From positions 7,505,001 to 7,569,000 of the forward strand of contig NZ_CP025407.1 in NCBI RefSeq assembly GCF_002847285.1: a stretch of DNA of 64,000 nt. The letters run 5' to 3'. A model generated the notes under the pieces. The model made no database searches. It saw only the letters and a list, made by a program, of their open reading frames with translations, and was not told the origin of the DNA. Numbering within the stretch: the first letter of the stretch is position 1; every line of letters begins with the position of its first letter. The DNA is from Streptomyces sp. CMB-StM0423 (GTDB lineage Bacteria; Actinomycetota; Actinomycetes; Streptomycetales; Streptomycetaceae). Of the stretch, positions 1-7,345 are shown piece by piece. Both the position numbers and the translations under genes were made by a program.

Positions 1-702
1 CCCGACGGCATGCCCTGGGGGCCCCGCGAGCCCGGGGATCTGGGGGAGCGGGTGCTCGCGTGTGCGCGGGCCGCCGTCGCGTACGGGCCCGACGCGCTCG
101 TCGTCGCCTGCAACACCGCCTCCGTACACGCCCTGCCCGCGCTCCGCGCCGAGCTGGAGCCCGCGCTGCCCGTCGTCGGCACCGTGCCCGCCGTGAAGCC
201 CGCCGCCGCCGGCGGCGGTCCGCTCGCCGTCTGGGCGACGCCCGCCACCACCGGAAGCGACTACCAGCGCCGGCTGATCCGTGACTTCGCCGGCGGCGTC
301 GCCGCCACCGAGGTGCCCTGCCCCGGCCTCGCCGACGCCGTCGAGCACGGCGACGAGGCCGCCGTCGACGCCGCCATCGCCGCGGCCGCAGCCCGCACCC
401 CCCGCGACGTCACCGCCGTCGTCCTCGGCTGCACCCACTATGAGCTCGTCGGCGAACGCATCCGCGCCGCCGTCCGGCAGCCCGCCGCACCGGCCCCCGC
501 GCTGTACGGCTCCGCCGGCGCCGTCGCCGGGCAGGTGCTGCGCCGTCTCGGCGCCGCCCCCGACCCCGCCGCGGCGCCCTCCGGCGACCTCACCGTCCTC
601 CTCTCCGGCCGCCCCGGCGCCCTGCCGCCCGCCGCCCTCGGGTACGCGGAGGGGCGGCTGCTGGCCGGTGCCCCGGCCCGCTCCGGGGCCGTACCCGGAT
701 AG
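1..702 (+). CDS. murI: Glutamate racemase, 5'-truncated by window edge
   Basis: Interconverts L- and D-glutamate in the cytoplasm to supply D-Glu for peptidoglycan. The beginning lies outside the window; frame 1 is open from the first base and the ATG at 10 is internal. Both catalytic cysteines of the Asp/Glu racemase family are visible: the first in VVACNTAS (Cys at visible codon 37) and the second in VVLGCTHYEL (codon 144). The visible part starts at a PxG-PR-type segment that in full-length enzymes follows the N-terminal substrate loop, so roughly 30-40 residues are missing. The C-terminal tail is Pro/Ala rich. The next gene starts 48 bp downstream on the same strand with its own promoter-like box. 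I am confident of the family; whether this is the sole MurI of the genome cannot be seen. Confidence 0.93.
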   Translation, partial: PDGMPWGPREPGDLGERVLACARAAVAYGPDALVVACNTASVHALPALRAELEPALPVVGTVPAVKPAAAGGGPLAVWATPATTGSDYQRRLIRDFAGGVAATEVPCPGLADAVEHGDEAAVDAAIAAAAARTPRDVTAVVLGCTHYELVGERIRAAVRQPAAPAPALYGSAGAVAGQVLRRLGAAPDPAAAPSGDLTVLLSGRPGALPPAALGYAEGRLLAGAPARSGAVPG

Positions 703-737
703 CCGCCGGCCGCACTGCTTCCGCCGCCCGGCTGGCG

Positions 738-750
738 TACCCTCGGTGTC
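738..750 (+). promoter_or_regulatory. -10 box with start of a likely leaderless mRNA
   Basis: TACCCT at 738-743 fits TANNNT and is followed by exactly 7 nt before the ATG at 751. No Shine-Dalgarno sequence lies in front of that ATG. This spacing puts the transcription start on or next to the start codon. No good -35 box is visible, as is common in Streptomyces. Confidence 0.4.
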
Positions 751-1281
751 ATGAAGGACGACCGCCCCCGTGTGTGGACCGGGCGGGCCACGAGCCGTGT
801 GCAGTGGCTTCTCGCCCTGATCGGCGCTGCCTGTATGGCCCTCGGCATCGAGCTGGCCGTCGCCGCGCCCTGGACCGGCGGGCTCGCCCCGCTGGTCATG
901 TCCGTCGTCGGCTGCATCGCCGCGGGACTGCTCGTCCTGGCCGGCACCCTCGCCTTCGTGCACGTGGCGGTCAGCGTCGACGACCACGCCCTGGAGATCC
1001 GCTGCGGCCACTTCGGGCTGCCGCGGCGCCGCATTCCGCTGACCGAGGTGCTCGCCGCCGACTTCGAGCCCCGCGTCACGCCCCGCCACTGGGGCGGCTG
1101 GGGCTATCGCTGGCGCCCCGGCAAGGGCACCGCCGTGGTCGTGCGCCGCGGCGAGGGCCTGGTGCTGCGGCTCGCGAACGACCACGACTTCACGATCACC
1201 GTCGACAACGCGGAAGAGGCCGTACGCGCCATCCGCGACCGCCTGCGCCACCCCCTCACCGGCGGCCCCGCCGAGGCGTAG
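751..1281 (+). CDS. Membrane protein with two TM helices and a PH-like C-terminal domain
   Basis: A 176-residue protein. Two hydrophobic helices (about residues 18-38 and 43-70) are followed by a soluble domain of alternating beta strands (about 72-165) with the look of the bacterial PH-like domains found in actinobacterial membrane proteins: a short LEIRCGHFGLP stretch, a basic GGWGYRWRPG loop and a final helix ending in AIRDRLR. No catalytic residues are recognisable. The start is the ATG at 751, preceded by a -10-like box at leaderless distance rather than by a ribosome-binding site. It lies between murI and a Nudix gene on the same strand but with separate promoter-like boxes. Function is unknown; scaffold or lipid-contacting roles would be speculation. 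Confidence 0.75.
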   Translation: MKDDRPRVWTGRATSRVQWLLALIGAACMALGIELAVAAPWTGGLAPLVMSVVGCIAAGLLVLAGTLAFVHVAVSVDDHALEIRCGHFGLPRRRIPLTEVLAADFEPRVTPRHWGGWGYRWRPGKGTAVVVRRGEGLVLRLANDHDFTITVDNAEEAVRAIRDRLRHPLTGGPAEA

Positions 1282-1325
1282 TCCGCCGGTCACACAGCGT
1301 TTCCCGGCCGCCCCCCGGCCCCGTT

Positions 1326-1338
1326 TACGCTTGCGGCC
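1326..1338 (+). promoter_or_regulatory. -10 box of a likely leaderless mRNA
   Basis: TACGCT at 1326-1331 lies 7 nt before the ATG at 1339, the same geometry as at 738-750. The sequence immediately upstream of the ATG has no purine-rich ribosome-binding site. Confidence 0.45.
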
Positions 1339-1827
1339 ATGGCGACACCCGACTTCATCCGCGAGCTGCGCGCGACCGCCGGCCAGCAACTGCTCTTCCT
1401 CCCCGGCATCAGCGCCGTCGTCGTCGACGACGGCCGGGTGCTGCTCCACCGGCGCGCCGACACGGGCCGCTGGTCGATCGTCGGCGGCATCCCTGAGCCG
1501 GGCGAGCAGCCGGCGCAGACGGCGGTCCGCGAGGTGCGCGAGGAGACGGGCGTCGTGTGCACGGTGGAGCGGGTCGTGGGGGTGGAGGGGCTGGACCCGA
1601 TCCAGTACCCGAACGGGGACAAGTGCCAGTTCATGGACATCACGCTGCGCTGCCGCGCGACGGGCGGCGAGGCCCGGGTGAACGACGACGAGGGACTGGA
1701 GGTCGGCTGGTTCGACCCGGACACGCTGCCGCCGGACCTGGAGGACTTCGCCCGCCACCGGATCCGGCTGGCGCTCGCGGACGGCCCGACGTGGTTCGCG
1801 GAGGCGGCGGCGACACCAGGCGCGTAG
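1339..1827 (+). CDS. Nudix hydrolase
   Basis: A 162-residue protein with a complete Nudix box at about residues 50-72 (G-x5-E-x7-REVREETG), which binds Mg2+ and cleaves nucleoside diphosphates linked to another group. The N-terminal LLFLPGISAVVV stretch and the DPIQYPNGDKCQF segment (about 90-105) resemble actinobacterial ADP-ribose or nucleotide-sugar-type Nudix proteins, but substrate cannot be read from the sequence. The length is normal for a single-domain member. Start ATG 1339 is supported by the leaderless -10 box. It is convergent with the panE-like gene, whose stop is 80 bp downstream. Confidence 0.9.
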   Translation: MATPDFIRELRATAGQQLLFLPGISAVVVDDGRVLLHRRADTGRWSIVGGIPEPGEQPAQTAVREVREETGVVCTVERVVGVEGLDPIQYPNGDKCQFMDITLRCRATGGEARVNDDEGLEVGWFDPDTLPPDLEDFARHRIRLALADGPTWFAEAAATPGA

Positions 1828-1906
1828 CACGCGGCCCACGCCCCCTCAGCCGCCCTGTCAGCCCCCGGCACGCCTGTCGGCCCTCGCGCCCCCGTCAGCG
1901 GCTATG

Positions 1907-2935
1907 TCAGCCCCCCGCGCCGCCCGTCACCGCCGTCAGCTCCGCGAGCAGTTCCGCGCCGCCCCAGTGGCGCCGCTCGCCCGACTTGCTGGCCTCCGCC
2001 TCCAGGACCAGCTCCGCCAGCCGCGCGTTCGCCGGCGCCCGCAGGCCGTGGCGCGCCGCCAGCACCGTCACCTCGCCCTGCAGCGTGTCTATCTCCGTGG
2101 GGCGCCCCCGCTGGAGGTCGTCCCACATCGACGACCGGGCCTGCTCGTCCACGCGCAGCGTCGCCGCCGCCAGCCGGCGGAAGAGCCAGTCGGGCAGGCG
2201 CAGCACCAGCGGCATGAGGCCGGGCGGCACGGGGCTCAGGCGGGCGGGGGCCAGGTTCGCCGCGCGGAAGGCGGCCAGCGCCTCGCGCTGGCAGAGTGCC
2301 AGGCAGGCGCGGTACGCGCGCTGCCCCAACTGCTCCCGCAGCGGCAGCCCGGACAGCGCGTTGATCGCGTTGTTGAGGTTCATCAGCAGCTTCGCGTGCT
2401 GTACGTCGGGCATGTCGTCGCGCTGCTCGATCTCCAGCCCCGCCTGCGCCATCGCCACCACCAGCGGCGCCGAGCGCTCGCCCCCGTCGACCATCAGCAC
2501 CCCCGCGGTGCCCTGGTGGAACACGCCGGGGGCGGCCTGCACCACGTTGTACGGGACCATGCCCGTGACCACCGCCCGCCCCGGCAGCCCCTGGCTCAGC
2601 ACCGCCGGGTTGCGCAGCCCGTTCTGGAAGCTGACGAGCGTCGCGCCGGGGGCCAGGTGCCCGGCCAGTTCGCGGGCGGCCTGCGCGGTGGCCGCGGACT
2701 TCACGGTGACCAGTACATAGTCCGCCCCTGCGGCGGCCTGCGGCCCGGTCGCCAGGCGTATCTCGGCCGGTGTGACGCGGCGGTCCGCCCGCCCGCCGCC
2801 GGTCAGCAGCAGGCCGCGGGAGCGCAGTACGTCCATCGCCGCCGGCCGGCCGACTAAGGTCACGTCGGCCACCTCCGCCAGCATGCCGCCGAGATGGCAG
2901 CCGATGCTGCCCGCGCCGAACACGGCTATCTTCAC
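1907..2935 (-). CDS. panE: 2-dehydropantoate 2-reductase (ketopantoate reductase) family
   Basis: NADPH-dependent reductase of the ApbA/PanE family, expected to reduce 2-dehydropantoate to pantoate for CoA synthesis. From the GTG at 2935 the protein has 342 residues. A Rossmann motif GAGSIG is at residues 7-12, SFQNGL at about 102-107 supplies the conserved Asn, and HAKLLMNLNN around residue 182 carries the catalytic-lysine pattern. A longer open frame upstream is Arg/Gly-rich and not protein-like, so the GTG directly before KIAVFGAG is chosen; AAGGGG about 8 nt upstream is a weak ribosome-binding site. It lies 182 bp downstream of dhaM on the same strand. Actinobacteria often carry several PanE paralogues, so the physiological substrate is uncertain. 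Confidence 0.85.
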   Translation of the reverse strand: MKIAVFGAGSIGCHLGGMLAEVADVTLVGRPAAMDVLRSRGLLLTGGGRADRRVTPAEIRLATGPQAAAGADYVLVTVKSAATAQAARELAGHLAPGATLVSFQNGLRNPAVLSQGLPGRAVVTGMVPYNVVQAAPGVFHQGTAGVLMVDGGERSAPLVVAMAQAGLEIEQRDDMPDVQHAKLLMNLNNAINALSGLPLREQLGQRAYRACLALCQREALAAFRAANLAPARLSPVPPGLMPLVLRLPDWLFRRLAAATLRVDEQARSSMWDDLQRGRPTEIDTLQGEVTVLAARHGLRAPANARLAELVLEAEASKSGERRHWGGAELLAELTAVTGGAGG

Positions 2936-3099
2936 GGTCCCGCCCCTTCGTCCCCGGCGGCGCCTCCGTGCGCACGCCGACTCCCGCGGCGCACGCCTGC
3001 GCCGCCCGTACCCCCGACTGCCTTCCCCGCCGCGAGCGCTCCCATCCGGACCACCGCCGACGGGATCCCCCCGGCACACGCCCGCCCCGGCCGCCCCAC

Positions 3100-3115
3100 G
3101 GGCCGCCGCGGGCCC
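3100..3115 (-). terminator. Short GC hairpin after dhaM
   Basis: A 5-bp GGGCC/GGCCC stem with a 6-nt loop lies immediately beyond the dhaM stop codon on the minus strand. There is no T-tract. It could weaken read-through from dhaKLM into panE, but the stem is short. Confidence 0.25.
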
Positions 3116-3117
3116 GC

Positions 3118-3522
3118 TCAGACCTTGCGGTACCCGTACGCCTCCTGCGCCGCCGCCTCCACCGCGTCCAGGTCCGCCCCCGTCGACGCCGTGACCACCG
3201 CCGCCACCGCGCCCTCCACGAACGGCGCGTCCAGCAGTCGCGCCCTCGCCGGCAACTCCTCGTCCTCCACCAGCGACTTCACCGTCAGCACCGCGCTGCC
3301 CAGGTCCACCAGCAGCCCGACGCCCGCGCCCCGGTCCGCCGCGCGCGCCGCCGCCGCGATGCGGTCCGCGTCCGTGCCGAAGCCGCCGTCCGCCGTGCCG
3401 CCCGCGTGCTCGACGGCCACCGTGTCCACGCCCGCCAGCGCCACCGCCATCCCGGCCACCGACTCGGCGACCGCGGCGCTGTGCGAGACCAGCACGAGGC
3501 CGACCAGCGGCCCCTCAGTCAC
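3118..3522 (-). CDS. dhaM: PTS-dependent dihydroxyacetone kinase, phosphotransferase subunit
   Basis: Accepts phosphate from HPr of the PTS and passes it to the ADP bound to DhaL. The 134-residue protein is just the EIIA-mannose-like domain: the phosphorylated histidine is His14 in VLVSHSAAVAE, and a second family motif, LLVDLGSAV, lies at about residues 89-97. The E. coli DhaM has additional HPr- and EI-like domains; this one does not, so it depends on separate HPr and Enzyme I, and a ptsI gene is present at 55.7-57.3 kb. Its start overlaps the end of dhaL by 8 bp, pointing to translational coupling in a dhaK-dhaL-dhaM operon read leftward. Confidence 0.93.
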   Translation of the reverse strand: MTEGPLVGLVLVSHSAAVAESVAGMAVALAGVDTVAVEHAGGTADGGFGTDADRIAAAARAADRGAGVGLLVDLGSAVLTVKSLVEDEELPARARLLDAPFVEGAVAAVVTASTGADLDAVEAAAQEAYGYRKV

Positions 3523-4126
3523 CGGACACCGCCTCCGCCGTGTCGGCCAGCGCGCCGACCAGCAGCGCGGACGACGTCGCGCCCGGGTCCTGGTGGCCGA
3601 TGCTGCGCTCGCCGAGGTACGAGGCCCGCCCCTTGCGGGCCCGCAGCGGAATGGTGTCCTCCGCGCCTTTGCCGGCCGCCGCGCGCGCCGCGCCGTAGCC
3701 GTCGCCGAGCGCCGCCACGGCCGGGGTCAGCGCGTCGAGCATGGTCTTGTCGCCGGGCGCCGCGCCGCCGAGCTTGGCGACCGCGCCCACCCCCTCGTCC
3801 AGCGCCGCGCGCAGCGCCGCGTCCGTGACCTCGACGTCGTCGCCGAGGGCCTTTCCGGTGGCGCGCAGCAGCGTGCCGTACAGCGGGCCCGAGGCGCCGC
3901 CGACCTTCGAGATCAACTGCCGCCCGGAGAGCACCAGCACCGCACCCGGCGTCTGCGGCGGCTCCTCCGTCAGCGCCGCGCGCACGGCGGTGAAGCCGCG
4001 CTTCAGGTTGGCGCCGTGGTCGGCGTCGCCGATCGCCGAGTCGAGCTCGGTGAGGCGGTCGGCCTCCCGGTCGACGGCCGCCGCAGTGGTGAGCATCCAG
4101 CGGCGGAAGAATTCCGCGTCGAGCAC
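3515..4126 (-). CDS. dhaL: Dihydroxyacetone kinase, ADP-binding subunit
   Basis: Carries a tightly bound ADP that is rephosphorylated by DhaM and donates phosphate to dihydroxyacetone on DhaK. The metal-binding triple-Asp motif DSAIGDADHG lies near residues 20-29, followed by KVGGASGPLYG and HQDPGATSSA near the C terminus, both typical of DhaL. I prefer the GTG at 4126 (203 residues, beginning VLDAEFFRRW) because AAGGG lies 9 nt upstream and family members usually begin at that position; the ATG at 4135 and the GTG at 4159 are alternatives with poorer spacing. The stop overlaps the dhaM start. dhaK ends 88 bp upstream. Confidence 0.92.
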   Translation of the reverse strand: MLDAEFFRRWMLTTAAAVDREADRLTELDSAIGDADHGANLKRGFTAVRAALTEEPPQTPGAVLVLSGRQLISKVGGASGPLYGTLLRATGKALGDDVEVTDAALRAALDEGVGAVAKLGGAAPGDKTMLDALTPAVAALGDGYGAARAAAGKGAEDTIPLRARKGRASYLGERSIGHQDPGATSSALLVGALADTAEAVSGD

Positions 4127-4214
4127 GTGCCGCATCCCTTCTCGTACCTGCCTCTGCACACTCCGTCGGAGCTACCACTACGGGACCGGTGTGCGGGCCC
4201 CCTACCGCAGGACC

Positions 4215-5207
4215 TCACATCCCCCAGCGCAGCCCCGGCGTCCGCACCGGCGCGTCCCAGAGCCGCAGCAGCTCCTCGTCCGCCTGGCACAGCGTCAGTG
4301 AGACCCCCGCCATGTCCAGCGACGTCACGTAGTTCCCGACGAGCGTACGGGCCACCGACACGCCCCGCTCCGTCAGCGCCCGCTGCACCTCCGCGTTGAA
4401 GCCGTACAGCTCGATCAGCGGGGTCGCTCCCATGCCGTTGACCAGCGCCAGCACCGGGCCCGAGGGCCGCAGGTCCTCCAGGACCGCATCCACCGTCACG
4501 TCCGCGATCTCGTGCGACGTCATCATCGGCCGCCGCTCGCGGCCGGGTTCGCCGTGGATGCCGATGCCCATCTCCAGCTCGCCGTCCGGCAGGTCGAACG
4601 TGGGGCTGCCCTTGGCCGGCGTCGTGACCGCGCTCAGCGCGATGCCGAAGCTGCGCGAGGACTCCACGACCTTGCGGGCCAGCGCCTCCACCCGCTCCAG
4701 CGGCGCGCCCTCGTCGGCAGCCGCCCCGGCGATCTTCTCGACGAACAGCGTCGCGCCGACGCCGCGCCGGCCCGCCGTGTAGAGGCTGTCGGTCACCGCC
4801 ACGTCGTCGTCCACGAGCACCTTGGCGACCTGGATGCCCTCGTCCTGGGCGAGGTCGGCGGCCATGTCGAAGTTCAGCACGTCGCCGGTGTAGTTCTTCA
4901 CGATGAACAGCACGCCCCGGCCGGCGTCCACGGCCGCCGCGGCGCGCGTCATCTGGTCGGGGACGGGCGAGGTGAAGATCTCGCCGGCGCACGCGGCGTC
5001 CAGCATCCCGGGGCCGACGAAGCCGGCGTGCAGCGGCTCGTGCCCCGAGCCGCCGCCGGAGACCAGGCCGACCTTGTCGGTGACGGGCGCGTCCCGCCGC
5101 ACCACCACCCGGTTCTCGACGTCGACCGTCAGGTCGGGGTGGGCGGCGGCCATGCCGCGCAGGGCGTCCGGCACCACGGTCTCCGGCACGTTGATGAGCA
5201 TTCGCAT
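4215..5207 (-). CDS. dhaK: Dihydroxyacetone kinase, substrate-binding subunit
   Basis: Binds dihydroxyacetone covalently and is the site of its phosphorylation to DHAP. The 330-residue protein shows SGGGSGHEPLHAG with His56 and MGIGIHGEPG with His218, the histidine that forms the hemiaminal with substrate. GLRWGM closes the protein at the usual family length. Start ATG 5207 has GGAGG 6 nt upstream. It is the first gene of a leftward dhaKLM operon and is divergent from a methyltransferase gene. No DhaS/DhaR/DhaQ-type regulator is next to it, unlike the operons of lactococci and enterobacteria, so control is not obvious from context. Confidence 0.95.
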   Translation of the reverse strand: MRMLINVPETVVPDALRGMAAAHPDLTVDVENRVVVRRDAPVTDKVGLVSGGGSGHEPLHAGFVGPGMLDAACAGEIFTSPVPDQMTRAAAAVDAGRGVLFIVKNYTGDVLNFDMAADLAQDEGIQVAKVLVDDDVAVTDSLYTAGRRGVGATLFVEKIAGAAADEGAPLERVEALARKVVESSRSFGIALSAVTTPAKGSPTFDLPDGELEMGIGIHGEPGRERRPMMTSHEIADVTVDAVLEDLRPSGPVLALVNGMGATPLIELYGFNAEVQRALTERGVSVARTLVGNYVTSLDMAGVSLTLCQADEELLRLWDAPVRTPGLRWGM

Positions 5208-5370
5208 GGGTACCTCCGGTGGCGTTCGCGCCCGGGTGACGATCGGCTCTGGCTTGCCCAGTATCACGGCAGCGGCGGTCCCGGTCACTCCCTGGGCAGG
5301 CGTCGGAGGTATACGCGTGCGGGGGGTTTGGCGGCCGTCGCCCGAACGGACGCACGCCGGTGCGGCCCGC

Positions 5371-5398
5371 TTGCGCATGCGTGTTCGGCACCTAGACT
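5371..5398 (+). promoter_or_regulatory. Candidate promoter of the methyltransferase gene
   Basis: TTGCGC (5371-5376) and TAGACT (5393-5398) are separated by 16 bp, a fair match to the sigma-70/HrdB type. It lies in the 273-bp divergent region between dhaK and the methyltransferase, with an expected start around 5405, some 75 nt before the coding region. Confidence 0.4.
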
Positions 5399-5480
5399 CT
5401 GCGGCCACCGTCCGGCCCGTACGACTCACGTCCCTCACCCGTCCCACGCTCGTTCCACCGCAATTCACCTGGGGTGCACC

Positions 5481-6266
5481 TTGCCGCGGAAGAACCTGAC
5501 AGCAAACCGGACAACCCTCACCCACCGCGTCCGCTACGCCGCCCGCCACCCGGACCGCGTCCCCCGCTACCTCGCCCGCGCCGGCCGCGACGCCTGGCTG
5601 CGGCTGCGCCACCCCCGCGACCACGTCGGGTACTACCGCGCCGTGATGCGCTCCGACTCCGCCGCCGACCCGGAGGCGGCGGTGGGCAGCAAGTCGCACG
5701 ATCGGTGGCTGGCGCTGGGCAAGATGCAGTTCGACTACCTCCTGGAGCACGGGCTGCGGCCGGGCGACCGCATGCTGGAGATCGGCTGCGGCAACCTGCG
5801 GGCCGGCTGGCGCTTCATCGACTACCTGGAGCGCGGCCGCTACTACGGCCTCGACATCTCCCCCGACATCCTCTTCGCCGCCCAGGACACCATCGTGCGG
5901 CACGAGCTGCAGGACAAGCTGCCGCGGCTGACGCCCGTACGCGACCTGACCTTCGCCTTCCTCCCGGCCGCGCACTTCCGCGTCGTCCACGCGCACAGCG
6001 TCTTCTCGCACTCCCCGCCGCACGTCATCGACGAATGCCTCGCGCACGTCGGCCGGGTGCTGCGGCCCGACGGCTGGTTCGACTTCACCTTCGACCGTAC
6101 GGAGACCGAGGAGCACCACGTGCTGCGGGAGGACTTCTACTACCGCACCGAGACGCTGGTGGCGCTGGCCGAGAAGCACGGGCTGCGGGCGGAGTTCATG
6201 GCGGACTGGGAGCAACTGCCCCACGGCCAGTCCAAGATCCGCGTACGCCCCCCGGCCGCCACCTGA
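5481..6266 (+). CDS. Class I SAM-dependent methyltransferase
   Basis: From the TTG at 5481 the protein is 261 residues. Motif I, MLEIGCGNLRAG, starts near residue 98 (Glu100-Ile-Gly-Cys-Gly), followed by YYGLDISPDIL as motif II, a VVHAHSVFSHSPP segment and LRPDGWFDFTFD as motifs IV-V. The N terminus (about residues 1-60) is basic with many Arg/His and may be an adaptor. There is no ATG in frame near the start of the recognisable domain; TTG 5481 has only a GGGG-like ribosome-binding site, so the start is uncertain. Methyl acceptor unknown; neighbours (dhaK, MpaB oxygenase) give no firm clue. Confidence 0.8.
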   Translation: MPRKNLTANRTTLTHRVRYAARHPDRVPRYLARAGRDAWLRLRHPRDHVGYYRAVMRSDSAADPEAAVGSKSHDRWLALGKMQFDYLLEHGLRPGDRMLEIGCGNLRAGWRFIDYLERGRYYGLDISPDILFAAQDTIVRHELQDKLPRLTPVRDLTFAFLPAAHFRVVHAHSVFSHSPPHVIDECLAHVGRVLRPDGWFDFTFDRTETEEHHVLREDFYYRTETLVALAEKHGLRAEFMADWEQLPHGQSKIRVRPPAAT

Positions 6267-6389
6267 CCCCGGACGCCCCATTCGTCCGTACGAACCGGGC
6301 CGGAACCCGGGCTCCGGCGTGCGCGCCCGGCGGGTGACAATGGACCCGGCGCACGGCGGGCGCCCGCGCGCCGTTGGGGAGGGGTCCGT

Positions 6390-7304
6390 ATGGGCGTGCC
6401 CGAAGGGGAGCCGGATCCGGGGCTGTTCGGGCCCGCGTCCGTGACCTGGCAGTTGCACAGCGACCCGGTGATGTGGATCGGCGGGGTCCGGGCGCTCTAC
6501 CTCCAGGCGCTGCACCCGCGTGCCGTCCGCGGCGTCATGCAGAACTCCGACTTCCGCGCCGACGCCTGGGGCCGGCTCATGCGCACCGCCGCCTTCGTCG
6601 GCACCGTCACCTACGCCGCCGCTCCCGCCGCCGAACGCGCCGGCGCGCGCGTCCGCGGCATCCACCGCCGGCTGCGCGCCGTCGACCCCGCCACCGGCGA
6701 GGGCTACCGCGTGGACGAGCCCGCGCTGCTGCTCTGGGTGCACTGCGCCGAGATCGGCTCCTATCTCGATGTCGCCCGCCGCTCCGGCCTGACGATCCCC
6801 GACGCGTACGCCGACGCCTACCTACGCGAACAGCGCACCGCCGCCCGCCTCGTCGGCCTCGACCCGGCCACCGTCCCCGGCGACACCGCCGCCCTCGCCG
6901 CATACTTCGCCGGCGTGGCCCCCGAGCTGGCCGCCACCCCCGAGGCCGCCGACGTCGACGACTTCCTGCGCCGCCCGCCCGTCAGCGCGCTCCTCGTCCC
7001 CGCCCGCCGCCTGCTCTGGCGCCGGGTCGCCGGCCTGGCTTACGCCACGCTGCCGCCGATCGCGCACGAACTCTACGGCCGCCCCGCGCCCCCGCCCGCC
7101 GTGGTCGACCGCAGGCTGCGCGCGACGGCCGCGCTGCTGCGCGCCGTACCCGCCGGGCTGCGCTGGCGGCTTCCGCCGCGAAACATACTGAAAGCCATGG
7201 ACCGCCTCGGTCCCACATCGCGGCCCTCGCCTTCCACGCTCGTACGAACGGCAGCCATACTGGACGAGTCGGGGGATAAGGCCACGGGTAACAGCCACGA
7301 GTGA
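6390..7304 (+). CDS. Oxygenase MpaB family protein (DUF2236)
   Basis: A 304-residue protein of the MpaB/latex-clearing-protein-like family of haem-dependent oxygenases. Family hallmarks are the N-terminal segment with LQALHPRAVRGVM (about residues 38-50), FRADAWGRLMRTA (about 55-67) and the ...WVHCAEIGSYL... helix (about 116-127), where histidines are candidate haem ligands. It has no signal peptide. Start ATG 6390 has GGGGAGGGG upstream. Its stop overlaps a GTG that opens the frame of the following kinase gene, so the two may be co-transcribed. The natural substrate of bacterial MpaB-like proteins without a polyketide or rubber context is not known. Confidence 0.82.
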   Translation: MGVPEGEPDPGLFGPASVTWQLHSDPVMWIGGVRALYLQALHPRAVRGVMQNSDFRADAWGRLMRTAAFVGTVTYAAAPAAERAGARVRGIHRRLRAVDPATGEGYRVDEPALLLWVHCAEIGSYLDVARRSGLTIPDAYADAYLREQRTAARLVGLDPATVPGDTAALAAYFAGVAPELAATPEAADVDDFLRRPPVSALLVPARRLLWRRVAGLAYATLPPIAHELYGRPAPPPAVVDRRLRATAALLRAVPAGLRWRLPPRNILKAMDRLGPTSRPSPSTLVRTAAILDESGDKATGNSHE

Positions 7305-7345
7305 CGACGAGGCGGCGGCAGCGACAGCGGGGGCGGCAGGGGGAG

